Of a stretch of 64,000 nt of DNA, positions 12,901 to 24,592 are shown piece by piece. Position numbers and translations under genes: made by a program. This DNA is from Sclerodactyla briareus (Eukaryota > Echinodermata > Holothuroidea > Dendrochirotida > Sclerodactylidae), in assembly GCA_026419785.1 (NCBI GenBank), contig JAODTK010005903.1:62001-126000 (forward strand). The letters are read 5' to 3'. The first letter of the stretch is position 1. Every line of letters begins with the position of its first letter. The notes under the pieces were generated by a model. That model did not search any database. It had not been told where the DNA came from and saw only the letters and a program-made list of their open reading frames with translations.

Positions 12901-14590
12901 TGGGAGCTTGGTAAATAAAATAAGACTTCATGTTGTGGGTAGGACGAATTAATGTTTTTTTTTCAGTGTTTTCAGGGATTGATGTTTGTATATTTTTAAT
13001 TCACCATGGATTGTGGAAATGAGTAGATATGCAAATAAAATTTACTGGCAAACCAACAGACCTATGTTGTATTTGTGTCTATATGCGTGTGTGACTAAGT
13101 TGGACCTCTCCATTCTTTTTCTCTCGAAAACACCACAACAGTCATATTTCTGCTATAAGCCTCATTCAGTCTAGTGATATATTACCCCCATGAACAGTAA
13201 TAGTATCACAGTTCAAATTAATATGAGGGAGCAAAACACTTTACACAGGGGTAGCGAACAGGGAAGGCCAAACAAATGCTAGTTTTTTACTAGGTCAAGA
13301 GAATGTACCAGAGGAAAATTGAAGGGAATTTCCGTATTCCTTCAAAGTCAAATGAAAGGTTAAATAGAAATTCAAATGTTGCATCTAGTATATGAATTGC
13401 TAATTGCATATTTGCATTAGGATCATTATTTCACAATTAAATGAGTTGAGCCGAGAGGTGACAGTGGGACATATATATTTTCACTGGCATCATGATCCAT
13501 CAAAGTGTGAGCCAATCAAATGTTAACAGCACAATAAACTGTATGTGATTCACCATAAATTGTGAGAATTAAGTTAAAGATTCAGAGCACTTTCAGTGAT
13601 TCATGCTCTGCTACCCCTCCTCCCCCATTTCCCTCTTCCCCCAAATCAGAATCCAGACGACATAATTGTTATTGACAGGAGATTTTCAAAGTTTCTTGAG
13701 ATGAGACTATTAACTGGATTTTTTACCTATATCATCATAGACATCTGCACATAAAATCAATTGCAGCTTCGGGGACAGCCAAAGACAGGAAGTTTCAAGT
13801 TAGATATGCATCAAACATGGGGGCATCGTAACCAAGGTGATATCAGCATGTTGATGATTTTCTCAACGTGGGAAGGAAATGTGCGATATGCCATGCAGTG
13901 ATAACATGTATAGGCCTAGTAACTGATTCGGATTCAAGACATTTGCATAAATAATGTTCACCATGGACAGGCAAGAGACTGCCATCACCTGGGTATTCAT
14001 GGGGATGGCTGGTCCTCCTCCCCTATGGAAATTTTGATTGAATAAGAATGCACAGGACAAGTTATAAGTATGAAAGCATACATACATGTAATGCGTACAG
14101 AAGAATGTGGGGTTGATAAGATGGTCATAATATTGTTTGAATGCTGCTGCTGCTTCTAGTTTAAAACATTCTGTGTGCAGCTTAATTAAGTGCCGGAGGA
14201 CCTGATCTGACTGAGGGTTGTTTTTTCTATCTGAAAGCCCTCACAGCCTTTTAGTGTGTCTTCCAATTTTGTAGCAGCGGGTGGTTTCCCAAACTTCATT
14301 GCTTAATGCAAATCATCATGTACAACATCAGTGGATCCAATGACCTAACCAGGTGATGGTGGTATGGGAGAGGGGTAGCCAGTTTTGCATGGTGAATTAC
14401 TAAATTACCAAATAGCAATGGCATAAAGAGAGTGTTCTTCCATTGGTAAGCACTTGGAGCATAGTAAATGTTGCCCATTTCAATGAAACTTGACAAACCA
14501 TTCACTCACACACTCCAATAGTTTATTTTTCACATTTTCATGGAGTTTAATTTCCGATGTCCACACCTACATATTTTCTTCACATTCCCC
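9960..14590. other. No gene recognised
   Basis: Several 60-105-residue open frames are present (for example 11517-11834 plus, 12370-12639 plus, 10692-10937 minus), but none shows a domain, signal peptide or splice context that I can support. The CG content rises locally at 11320-11420, which could be a promoter-proximal island or chance. Confidence 0.5.
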
Positions 14591-14604
14591 TTAACTAATC
14601 GGTA

Positions 14605-14690
14605 GGGGAATAAGGAGGATTCTTACCTGTACACCATATGCCTAAGTCATATTTCCTAGCTCCTAATCTGGCGGAAAACAAAAAATGCCA
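14605..14690 (+). repeat. Fragment resembling the left end of the DIRS-like element at 45 kb
   Basis: The blocks GGAGGATtCTTACCTGT, ATGCCTAagTCAT, ATTTCCTAG, CCTAATCtGGCGG and AAAACAAAA recur in order at 45020-45100. On the minus strand both copies include ACAGGTAAG.ATCC, a strong donor-like sequence. Confidence 0.65.
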
Positions 14691-14939
14691 CTGGCAACCC
14701 CACTTCACCAACCCTTCAGTTATATTCCCGCCACCAAATGCGCCTCTGCTCCAAGTTCTGGCATTGGGAGACGCCTTTAGAATCCCTCCTCACTCTTTTC
14801 CCCTGAAGTTTGAGAGATTATTAGAGTGCTTTTAAGTTGACCTACAATGGTTTGGTTTCCCCTCGAAGAAGACATATTTGCGTAACTTTTCTCCACAGGA
14901 AGGGCCCTGTAGGCCGTGGTTTTTTCTCATGGGCTAGGC

Positions 14940-15213
14940 TCTAGCCTAACGTTCGTGTGCGTACGGGCCTAGCCAGGCTTGCCTCCACGCTGTGGTTGTG
15001 GGGCCTTATGTGTAGCGGGTACGACGGTACAGCTCAGGCTCCTTGCCTAGGTCTTGTACCCCCTTGCACCGGGGTTATAGTGCAAGCCTCTCTGGGGCCT
15101 TTTCCCCTTCCTTCGGGTTTGTTTCCCCTTAGGGTTAGTTTGGGAGGCTTCCCTCAGTTTCGACCCGACTTTTCCGTCAGCGCGACGTTAAACCACAACA
15201 AAAAAAAGAAGAA
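14940..15213 (+). mobile_element. SINE-like retroposon
   Basis: A 270-bp GC-richer island ends in GCGCGACGTTAAACCACAAC followed by an A-rich tail (AAAAAAAAGAAGAAGAG). The CGACGTTAAAC-plus-A-tail ending is characteristic of tRNA-derived SINEs of many marine invertebrates. The tRNA-like head is too diverged to assign. A family ending of this kind is known to pair with a LINE tail, but no partner was found here. Confidence 0.6.
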
Positions 15214-15219
15214 GAGATA

Positions 15220-16439
15220 GCTAGTTTAACAGGGTCGACAGCTTTTGGGAAGAGTCAGGTTTCTGGGAATTTTGTGTTTTTTTCTGGGAGTGCTGACCTT
15301 TTAGGTGGTCAACGATGACCCATCAGTCAATGAACATTGTGACCAAGTCTGGTAGAGCTTAGCTATCCTAAATGTATGGGCAGATGCCGAAGGGTGGTCA
15401 TAAGTGCCGACTGGGTGACTACACTGATAGGGAAGCAACTAGTATCATTAGGTCCATCTGTTTCATTTCTGTTGACATATATCTCTGCAATCTGGGACAT
15501 AATCCCATTGGAGAGGGCGGGGTTAACTAGATCTCTGTTAAATATTACAGGCATCAATAGCAATTCTTAATTCAATTATGAAACTGAATTTATCAACAAA
15601 ACAATTAGCATTCCTTTTGCTATTGATGAAACAAATTGCAAATTGATGCTTTATTTCAGAGGAAACAAAATGGACATGCCCATCGACTTTTCAGTATAAC
15701 CAATTAGATTGGAGGAGAGTTCTCTAAGCAATTCAAGATGTTACTGCCCTATTACTGTGGTTGACTAGCTACACATAACTTATCAGTATGTACGTACACA
15801 TAGTGTTGGCGATAGGACACTGTAGGCCCCCCCCACTGTAGGCCCTCCCCCCCCCCCCACCCCCTCCTATCTGCCTATGATGGGCTATATAGGACCAATG
15901 GTATACAGGCTAACATCGAGATCATGTAGGATATCACCAGGCCAGGGGCCACACACCCCTAATTCTACAGTACCTAAATGCAATCCAAACACTGAGCTCT
16001 CCCTCTGTAAGATTCACTATATAATACCAGACTGGGTTTGCCTAATTTCAATGTTGTGGAAGAGTCTTTTGCAGGAAGAAAAAACGTATTGCGACGCCAG
16101 ACACCTAAGAAAACCAAACTGTGGTTACCAACTGCCCTAGTCCATACTACCCCGAAGAAAGTGTGTCATTGTCCACTAGGCAAGGCGAGCATTCATGCTT
16201 AATACTGCAGGGGCTGACAAACATTTCCATGCAATTGTCCCACTTCAAAAATTGATATCTTTGACTTGAACAGTTGTAAATGATGATGGATTGATGAACC
16301 TATTGACAAACCTCGTCATTATAATGTAGTAAGTAGGCTATCAAAATTTGGGCATGGTGCTACCATTGGTAAAACTTCAATGCCCCCAACTTGAGTTTGA
16401 CACACCACAGAGTTCAGTAAAATCAGTGAAACAAACTAT
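15220..16439. other. No gene recognised
   Basis: Unique AT-rich sequence. A C-rich stretch with two CACTGTAGGCCC units lies at 15820-15865. Confidence 0.5.
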
Positions 16440-16779
16440 GTATTCATTCCACTAAGCGCCCAGGGCGCTTGCAAAGTTTCAGGATGGGCGCTTACGAGAG
16501 TATAACTTTTACGATTATTTTTTCCATTAATAATATTGGGGAGGGCGGTTGTAGAGGGGGCGGTAGATGCACTGCATGCTGGAAATAGTAATACATGTTG
16601 CTTCAACATATTTGAATGTCTGTTTACGTACATAGTGTTCCAATTTCAGAGCATAGCCCTAATAAATGTTGCAATTCTGCAACCCAGGGTGTGGGTAATC
16701 GACCGCATTGCCAAAAAATTGGGTGGGCGCTTACGGGAGATGGGCGCTTACGGGAGATGGGCGCTTAGGGAATGAATAC
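16440..16779. mobile_element. 340-bp MITE-like element with 22-bp terminal inverted repeats
   Basis: The left end (16440-16462) reads GTATTCATTCC-AC-TAAGCGCCCA. The right end (16758-16779) is its reverse complement with one base missing. Subterminal copies of GGGCGCTTACGGGAGA occur twice near the right end (16725-16757), and GGGCGCTTACGAGAG occurs once near the left end (16487). It has no coding capacity. A clear target-site duplication was not seen, so the superfamily is not assigned. Confidence 0.75.
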
Positions 16780-17929
16780 GGTAATAATAGAAACTTTTTT
16801 TTTCCAAGATCAGAAAGTGCCTAACACAATTTGAAGAGTGCCAGAACTATGGGTGGAATGTCTTTACCTTAGCCACTACCCAAAATCATGTTGTGGCGTT
16901 TACACCACCCTACAGAAACCCAGCGCCACCTGTTACAGTGATTGCAGGACACCACAGATTCCTTGTCTCTGTTTATAAAAGATATCAGATCATGCCATGT
17001 CATGTCACTTTCAAAGCAGTTAAAGCAGACAGATCGAATGTACACAAGTACATGAGTAGAGAGTAAGCTACATATTTTCTCTGAACACATCCATAGGCAT
17101 AAGCACCTCTACCCAGCCTGTATCCCAAAACTGTATCCTTCATCCTACCAGCACAGATTGGGGTTAGTGGTGACTACACTTCGGACAAAAGCTTACGAAA
17201 GGGACCTGACAGAGGGTGAATTAGTGGGGGGGGAATGGTTCTAGTTACAACAGGATTGCTCTTCTACAGATGCTTTCAATAGTCATTTTGGCTGAGAACC
17301 ATTCCAGTGTGGAACCACTGCACTTTCAAATCCAGATCGCTGTCAGATATCTTTGGCTTGTGCATGTTGAGTACATAACTTTCCCTATACTTGATAATTG
17401 CTAGTTAGTGTTGCAAAGTATCAGACAAGACAGATAATGAGGGAAGGAAGGGGTTTCAGGTAAAACGAATTAGTCCTGTGGATCATTATAATTTCAAACA
17501 TTTGGCAAACCCATGGTGCAGATTCCTCTGCAAACTGACCCACCGCTTCTCCTGTTGGAAATCCTCAGTCTTGAAGTGTTCAGATCTACATGACCTGGCT
17601 GGAGTGGAGTTGTATTCATCAACAGAAATCCCACAGTTACACTGCTTCGCTTACTAAATGGCTTAGTTGCCATACACAACCGCATAGATCAGGGTAGTTC
17701 TGTGCATTGATGCCATTTAATTCTGTGTTGTAGCAGCTCATGATGTTGCCATTCTTGCAAAGCTTCCCAAATGTGTACAAAAGCCATGTGAATAAAACTG
17801 ACAAACTGTTACAGAAGTTTTAGGAACTCCACATGTGTACCCCAATAATAGCAAAATCCCTGGTGGTCCGCCCCTACAGGTTGCAACTGTACCAAGCACA
17901 GACTCACTGCACAACTGGCTGGCCTCCAC
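16780..17929. other. No gene recognised (possibly distal 3' flank or UTR of NCK)
   Basis: Short minus-strand open frames at 16869-17090, 17494-17685 and 17738-17929 show no domain. Its position directly downstream of the NCK stop makes 3' UTR or flank the simplest reading. Confidence 0.4.
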
Positions 17930-18122
17930 TCAAACAGGCATATCATGAAGCCAGTTTATTTTTTTTTTTTGAATATTAATCGGATTTACATCATGGTGAA
18001 TAATCTATAATATGTGGCAGAAAACATTATCAGGTAACACACTACCAGCTCTGGTTAAACTCGTCTACAGACGAGGTTAAGTTCTGCTCCAATAGAACAC
18101 GCACAACGGTGAGGCACCCACG
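17930..18122 (-). other. NCK: Likely start of the NCK 3' UTR with a candidate AATAAA
   Basis: No coding signal follows the stop. An AATAAA hexamer on the minus strand (17955-17960) is a possible polyadenylation signal, although it overlaps an A-rich run. A longer 3' UTR reaching towards 16.8 kb is equally possible. Confidence 0.35.
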
Positions 18123-18338
18123 TCAAAAGTTCACGACTTGGGGGGGAGTCGTAAGGAAAAAGCAGCCCGTTGGGTCAGTTTGTGAAGATAGGGTGTGTCT
18201 TGTAGTGCAATACAATGGCATCGAGGTTGTCAAACCTCTTTTGACCAATTAAGGAAACCGGGAGTCCTCAGACACCAAATGGACCTTGAAATGTTTCACT
18301 CGGTCAATGCCCTTCACAGAAATTGAGTAATCCCCTCT
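18123..18338 (-). CDS. NCK: NCK-type adaptor, terminal coding exon (C-terminal part of SH2)
   Basis: This exon completes the SH2 domain begun in the exon at 36586-37561. After a TTTTGCCTTCCAG acceptor the minus strand reads GDYSISVKG, then KHFKVHLV (18282-18296 encodes KHFKV and contains the SH2 beta-D His, codon 18291-18293), then IGQKRFDNLDAIVLHYK and HPIFTN. These match the second half of NCK SH2 domains in order and spacing. Joining the exons in the T-E-A-F frame of the upstream exon gives TEAF-RGDYSISV without a phase break. Two frame breaks are visible, one near 18249 (premature TAA) and one near 18179 (TGA). After correcting the latter the frame runs through a divergent tail to a TGA at 18123-18125. 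The tail after IFTN is less like known NCK C-termini, so the last dozen residues are uncertain. Confidence 0.83.
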
Positions 18339-18358
18339 CTGGAAGGCAAAAGAAACAG
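18339..18358 (-). other. Splice acceptor of the NCK terminal exon
   Basis: The minus strand reads CTGTTTCTTTTGCCTTCCAG, a pyrimidine-rich tract ending in CAG directly before the GDYSISV coding block. Confidence 0.78.
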
Positions 18359-19177
18359 AAATGAACGTGATACCCACTGTTTTCACTTCACTTTTGACAA
18401 AGGTGCCCCCCACTGGGGGTGGGTTGTTGGGGTTTGAAGCCGCACATTTTATAAGAGTCCTGCAGGTAATGTCCGTCTCACACAAACTGGTGCTCCTCAA
18501 TGCTCTATAACCCTCAATTTTTATCATGCGTACTTGCTTTAATGCTTCCTAATAGTCAGGGGATCCCAGAACCAGTAAAGGGGCCAGGTTCTGACAGGGC
18601 AAATTGAAACTGTGGGGTCGGTCATTGACTGTGGGAAAAACCGCAATCCCTCCTCACCCTGGACTCTAAGTCAGATATTGTGTCATAGCTTAATACAGGC
18701 AATAGGCTATTTTTTAACATTGCATTGATTGTTACCAAGTCAAGAGAGAGTTTGTTCCATAGCTTATGGCATCGCGGTGAGTTCAACATTGCCATTGATT
18801 GTTACCAGTCTTTTACCTGTTTTCAACTCTAATTGTCTTCATGACATTGCAATTCAGAAATCTGTGTAAAGGCTGAAGTCAGCCCACTCAGTAACATTAC
18901 GATATGATTTCAAACATCTTAAGTACCTCTGTAGGAGATCATTTAGAAATTTTGCAAACAATTGCCTATTTCTTTTTAATGATCTTTGACCTTGAGCTTT
19001 CTTGAGGTAAAGATGTCCCCATGGTCAATGATAAATTGTTCCTAGTTTGATTGACATCCTAAAGAACTATACATCACGGGTCAACCGCCAACCTTGTAAT
19101 CCCCACATTTGAAGCACGTCAGTGGGAGAGACAAGTTTCATCTCAATTGATCCTGCCTGAGAATTCATGATGGTTGA

Positions 19178-19640
19178 GTGGTTCGATGGGGTAAAAACAA
19201 AAGTTGGTCCCAAATAAACGCCGATGGTTTCCGAAATGCGCAATCGTGATAAAAGTTTTGTAAATACATTCCGAATGCTCCGAACTGCCAGGTGGGGTCC
19301 CAGGGCGAAACGATAGTTTGTCTCGGAACGACCGCTTGTGTCCAAATGGCACATCTGCATAAGGTTTTGTTTAAAAAATACAAATGGCTGCCAGTCGGGG
19401 TCCCATGGGGCGGGAAGCAAAAGTGGGGCGGCAATGAAAGTTGGTTCCAAACGACGCCATGTTCGGAACAGCCCCGCAAATCCGCTATGAAAAGTTTTAG
19501 CAAAAAAATCTAGAAAATGGCCCCTGGGTGGGTCCCATGGGGTGAAAACGGAAGCTTGTCTCAAAAATCGATCGCCCTGTTTCCGAAACCACAAACAGCG
19601 ATAAAAAGGTTTCGTCAAGAATCCAAGATGCCGCCCCGTT
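19178..19640 (+). repeat. Tandem repeat, about four units of 103-133 bp
   Basis: The unit reads GGGTCCCATGGGGTGAAAAC, AAAGTTGGTCTC, ACGACCGC..TGTTTCCGAAA, GCGATAAAAGTTTTGT and AAATGGC. The GGTCCCA anchor starts at 19295, 19398 and 19531, with a diverged first unit from about 19178. Minus-strand open frames across it (19067-19618, 183 residues) are explained by the repeat and should not be read as a gene. Confidence 0.8.
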
Positions 19641-20107
19641 GTTCAAAAAAAAATGGGGGGTGGGTGTGGCGGCCCACTTTCGAACTCATCAAGAATTTGA
19701 TCCTACGAACATGTGTGCAAAGTTATTCCAATTATGGGTTGGAGAGTGTTATCCGTGCTAACACGAGAAATTCTCTGGGCGGGCTGGCACGGACAAACCA
19801 TTACCCCATGTGGGGATATAAATGATCAATTGGGGGCTATATTACATTTTGTTCCCATCATTTCTGTTTCTTCCTCTCTACTGGAACTATATTAAGTTGT
19901 CATCAGGAATCTGAAAGTAGTACCACCGAAGGTACATTATGACATATTTCAGGAATATACTAATGCACTTTGTAGGAAGAGATACATTTTTTTAATTTTG
20001 GCACACATGTCCGTGTGCCAATTCATGACCTTTTACCTTGACCTTTCTGAGGTCAAAAGATTTTCCAGTGAGTGTCAACACCATTGGTTCCAAGTGGACA
20101 ACATCCG

Positions 20108-20143
20108 TCAACGACTGAGCTAAACAAAAAAAAAAAAAAAAAC
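20108..20143 (+). repeat. GAGCTAAAC + A17 terminus
   Basis: CAACGACTGAGCTAAAC followed by A17. It resembles the GAGCTAA endings of the hairpin-terminated elements at 39.17, 61.46 and 62.0 kb. Confidence 0.45.
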
Positions 20144-20539
20144 GGGCAAAAGAAGTCAAATATTGACGGAATGATAGATAGAATGACCATGTGCGGATTT
20201 CACAATAGCCTCAACCAGCAAAGACCGACAATCATATCTTTTTCTAGGTTTGAGGCCAAAAACAAAATGACATTCAAATTGTGATTTGAATCAATGGGAT
20301 TTGAATCATCCAACCCTGTGCATGAAGGAACCAAGTGGGTGCACAATTGGATGTCTTATACATAACTAGTACGTGTGTAGGCGGTAAACCCCCACGTGCA
20401 TATTCAGCTTTAGCAATCAATGGGAAGAAGTTCTAACACCAATACAGACCTCCATTTGGTCAAAACTAAGATAGCTTCATCCACCAAGTTAAATATCATC
20501 TAACAAAGTTACAAAAAAATTCACATAATTATGGCATTC

Positions 20540-21027
20540 ACCTACGATGACCTTGAAATGACCTTTAACTTTGTCAGGAACAAATGTAGTCCCCCATCCA
20601 CCAAGTTTGGAAACTCAATTAACTATGCAAATTTGACATCCGAGACCTTGGAATGACCTCCCATTTTTCGGGATCAACTACAGTCCCTACCCCACTGATT
20701 TTGACTAAAATCACACAACTTGAAAATTCGCGTAAATTATACCATTACGACCCCCAGCATTGCAGTGTGCCCACTTTCGACTCATCCGAATTTCTCTAGG
20801 CGGACTGTGTCCAGGTTTCAGAATCATCGGATAAAGTGGTAAAGAGTTATTGCGCTAAACGCCTGAAGTTTCCCTCGGCGGCGGCAGCGCTCGGGAACGG
20901 CGGCGGCGGCCGCTGCGGGGCGGCTACACACCCAAAACATATGAAATCCCTGGACATTTCCAATGTCGCAGAGATAAATTTATCCCCTGCAACCTTGTTC
21001 ACTGCCACCAACCGTAAACTTTAGGTA
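20540..21027 (+). repeat. Dispersed repeat C, copy 1, with GGC-rich core
   Basis: Blocks of ATGACCTTGAAATGACC and TTTTTCGGGATCAACTACAG lead to AAGAGTTATTGCGCTAAA (20845-20862) and a GGCGGCGGC-rich core followed by GGCGGCTACACACC. Copy 2 is at 60860-61465. Non-coding. Confidence 0.8.
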
Positions 21028-21075
21028 TTTAGCGCAATAACTCTTTAAGCTTCATCCGATTGATTCTGAAGCTTG
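20815..21075. repeat. Foldback: inverted 45-bp arms around a 160-bp GC-rich loop
   Basis: The left arm (GTTTCAGAATCATCGGATAA through AAGAGTTATTGCGCTAAA, 20815-20862) is the reverse complement, with small gaps, of the right arm (TTTAGCGCAATAACTCTTTAAGC..TCCGATTGATTCTGAAGC, 21028-21075). It joins repeat C to repeat B copy 2. Confidence 0.8.
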
Positions 21076-21540
21076 TCTTGCCCTTGTGAAAATCGTTGAG
21101 TGTCCGCCCTGCCTCTCTTTTGCAAGTTACCATGAAAACTCAGTTGGTCCCGGAACATGACGTGATTTCTAGTCCGTTCGATTTCACTAAACTTGGTGGG
21201 TTTGGAAAAAAGTTGTCCCGAATTTCAAATTTGTGTTTTTTTCAGGATTTTATCTAACATTGTCGGTTTTTTGAACAAAATCGGTGGATTGGAATGTTGT
21301 TAGTTTCTAACAACAGTATGTCCATTCAGGTCAGGAGTCAAATCTGCATACTTCAGCTATTTTGCCAACCCTGTCTTTTTTGAAATCTAGAACTTGGGCA
21401 CTGTTGGCTACAGTTGGTCTGACACAGAAGGGCATTCCTAAAGTCACTTGGCGAATGGACATAATTGATATCTTCTTCTAAACATGTCCATTTCTGCAGG
21501 CTGGACCTGTCAGCAGTTTACCTGCCTGCCATGCCTAGTT
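21028..21540 (+). repeat. Dispersed repeat B, copy 2
   Basis: Same block order as 9385-9960: AATAACTCTTTAAGCTTCAT, CCGATTGATTCTGAAGCTTG, CACTAAACTTGGTGGGT, GTCAAATCTGCAT, AACATGTCCAT and a closing GCCTAGTTACATTG. Confidence 0.75.
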
Positions 21541-22499
21541 ACATTGCCACCAGTTGGTTTGTATTAGAGCTATGAGGAATTCTAAAACTGCAACAGTATA
21601 TGACACAATATTCTTAACAGTATATCAGCTCTTTGTCCGAGAAATCGTTCCAGATAAGCTGCATATTGTAGAGGCTGAATGAGATCAACCCCTCCAGATA
21701 TACCCAACGCCAGACTGATAAGGATCCAACCACCTGAACTGAGGCTGTAATTCCTGTGTCGCACATGGTTCAAATGACAGTCTTTCCTATCAGGAAATAA
21801 TAGCATCTGTGAATACTGTATATACGACCTTCATAAGTGACCAAAATGGCTAATGGCTCCCATGGCCAGGAGTAAACCTGGAAGGCTCAATGGTGGAACT
21901 TTATATTCTATGCAAATAACCTCTAACAGGATCCACATAGAGTGCTGTCACATTCTGTAAAGGTATAGCAATATTAGTTACAGGTATATCATCGTGTAGC
22001 AGTATTTGTACATATATGTTACAGTGTATGTGTTCTTCATTTAACCTCTCATGAAAACACGCCGGATAATCTTGGGGATATTTCATCCCCCAGCCACAGG
22101 AGGCATTTTGGCTGTTTGTTATTCGGTTTGTGTAGTTAGCATTCAGTAGGGGGGTCAAGTGGTCAGAGTGCCCCCTACCTCACAGGCTCCACTGGGGAAG
22201 ATAGTCTGAAAATATCACGAAAGTTTGCTCAGATGATGGGGAATCATAGGAATCAAGACTTGACACGCCGCTTTGGTTCATTGGGCCATATTCGACACAA
22301 CTTCCCTTCCCTCCCTCCACTCTAACATCCTTGCTTCTACAGGGCAATATCTACCACATGTAAATTGTACGCCCCCACAAACCTCTAAGAACGGGGCGGG
22401 GGCTTCTCAAAATGTATCATTTTGCACAGCTGGAGGTTCACTGGGTCACCCAGTAACCAGCAAAAAAAACTCCTCTTGATGTTTTTTTATCATTGGCTC

Positions 22500-22985
22500 A
22501 CTTTTCATCCTGGGGGGGGCAACAGGTGGGGCACAGACATTTTCAAGGGGGTCACCAGAATAGTATTTAAAAGCGGACTCACCCCATGGATGAGCGCGTA
22601 GCGTCAGGAAATCTTTGATTGTGCAAGCCCCCGATGGCCCAGAAATGGCCCTCCTGGCGTTTTAGGCTGTGGTACCAACTTTAAGACATGGGCATTTCTT
22701 ATCACAGAAGTTTGTAATCGATAAAAATTTTGGACATTTTTCGGCTTCCGGGCTCTTATCGTTGCCCCAACTAACTTTTAGCTCTTAGCGTACATGAGAA
22801 TTTTTGGTTTTGCAAGCCCCCAGGTGGCCGGAAATGCCTTTCCCGGGCGTTTTTTGCTGCATGTACCAAGCTTCAAACTTGCGCATTTTTATGATCACAA
22901 ATTTTGTAATCGGTGTGAGGGAACGTTGGCCATTTTGGTCGGACTTAATCGTCCTATTTACACTTTGAACTTATTGGCCAGAATC
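22500..22985 (+). repeat. Dispersed repeat D, two adjoining copies
   Basis: GCAAGCCCCCgATGGCCcAGAAATG..CTGGCGTTTT..GGTACCAA and TTTGTAATCG at 22615-22725 recur at 22800-22925 (GCAAGCCCCCaGGTGGCCGGAAATG). A third copy is at 42180-42450. Upstream, GGGGGCAACA..GGGGCACAGACATTT matches the third copy as well. Confidence 0.75.
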
Positions 22986-22999
22986 TTCACAATTATGCT

Positions 23000-24590
23000 C
23001 ATTACTACTGTTTTCACAAGTGCCTTTTCCCGTATTCCTAGCTAGGCACATTCCTGAAGATCAGAATCCCAGCAAAATTTAGGACATTTAGCCAGCTTAG
23101 CTCTACTGTCCCAACATGATTAAACTTCATGCCATAGAGCACGGAACTTCCGAGTAGTGGTTCCCGTTGGAGAGATATGATGCTCCATGGGGGGAAAGAA
23201 AAACACGCAATTGGGGAACCTAAGCAGTCCGATAGCCTATGCTACTGCAGTTCAAAATGCCTTGGTTGAGAGGGGAAAAAACCGACAAGAGGCTCAGTAA
23301 GGGTTTGTAATCCAAAATAATTGCTTGTTTAGTTTTCAAGGTCATGAAATGTTGTTGTATATTTTCACCTCACAGCAGATGTATTGATCTATTATTGCTA
23401 GGGGGCCAATGATGCAGACATTTTCCCATATATCTGCAGGAAGTCGGGAGAACGGGCAAGAGAGTACAACGGGACGAATTCCACCCTAGTAGACAAACGC
23501 GAAGCAAGGAACTTTGTACACTTTTAGTGCATTCGGGCAATTTGGCACAGTCTGCCTTTATTGTCATAAAAACAACAAGTAGCCAGTCTATATCAACTGG
23601 TAGTCGAATACTTTCTACAGATTTTTTTATTGTCGATTTTCGAAATACAAATCTCATTTGAGGGGGGGCAAGTTTCCCGAGGGTGGTAAGTGCCCCCTGG
23701 CCCCTCCTTGGCGACTCCACTGTTTTTTACTGCCCCATTGTTGTAAGGTGTATATCTGTCAGGACACATCAGTGAAACGTGATGTCTACGTGACAACATT
23801 CATCCTGTGTACTTCGGCTTCCTCCACAGAAGCAGTGTGCCTGATCCAACTTGGTGAAGGTTGCTTCTGTACTCTGTTAACGGATGTGGTCTTCTTTAAC
23901 AGATGAACTAGAGCACTAGGGGTGCTGTAGCTTAAACCACATATTCAAAGTTTTTCATTGCATATTCAAATGTCACCAAACCAGGTTTGGGACAGAAAAT
24001 CGGACTACCCTGGTTTTTCAGAATTGAGATTTGTTTTATGCTTTTAAAAACCCCCTGCCCACTCCTGAAATATTAATGAGTTTGAGCAAGACAAAAACAA
24101 TATGCATCCATCTGTTATGTGTCTGTCTCTTGACCTTTCATATTAGATTAATTGGATATTACGTCTTCCACGTATGGTACTCAAAAGAAATTCTTAGGTT
24201 GTTTGCCCATTTCATGGATATTAATGGGACAACCCTAAAGACAATAGGCAACATCCTCCCCCCAACACTATGTGTGTCTGGCCCCCCAAGTTAGGAAACC
24301 AATCGCACTTGCATCTTTTCCCACATCCCAGATTTATTGTGTTTAAAAGTGTCACAAACACCCGCCCGACCCGCATGTTTACTACATAGATTCTTTCGCT
24401 ACAGACGACACGGACAATTACAATACATGTAGGTACAGAAACGCTGGTGGTAACTACCCGACCTGTTGGCAGTAGGTACAGTGAAAGGTGTGAAGTGCGA
24501 GATAAGTATTGCCGGCCGGAATAAACCGGGTTTTGCCATGGTGCTTCCCGATGTGGGATACGGGTGAGTGGTGTACGGGTGAGTTATCCT
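23000..24590. other. No gene recognised
   Basis: Holds an AGCACTAGGGGTGCT hairpin followed by GTAGCTTAAAC (23912-23937), which is repeated at 30968-30993. Otherwise it is unique sequence. The CCCCCTCAAATGAG segment near 23660 was checked and gave no recognisable end. Confidence 0.5.
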
Positions 24591-24592
24591 TG

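Noticed and set aside
19067-19618. 183-residue minus-strand open frame as a protein gene
   Set aside because: It lies across a tandem repeat with several equally open frames and has no recognisable domain.
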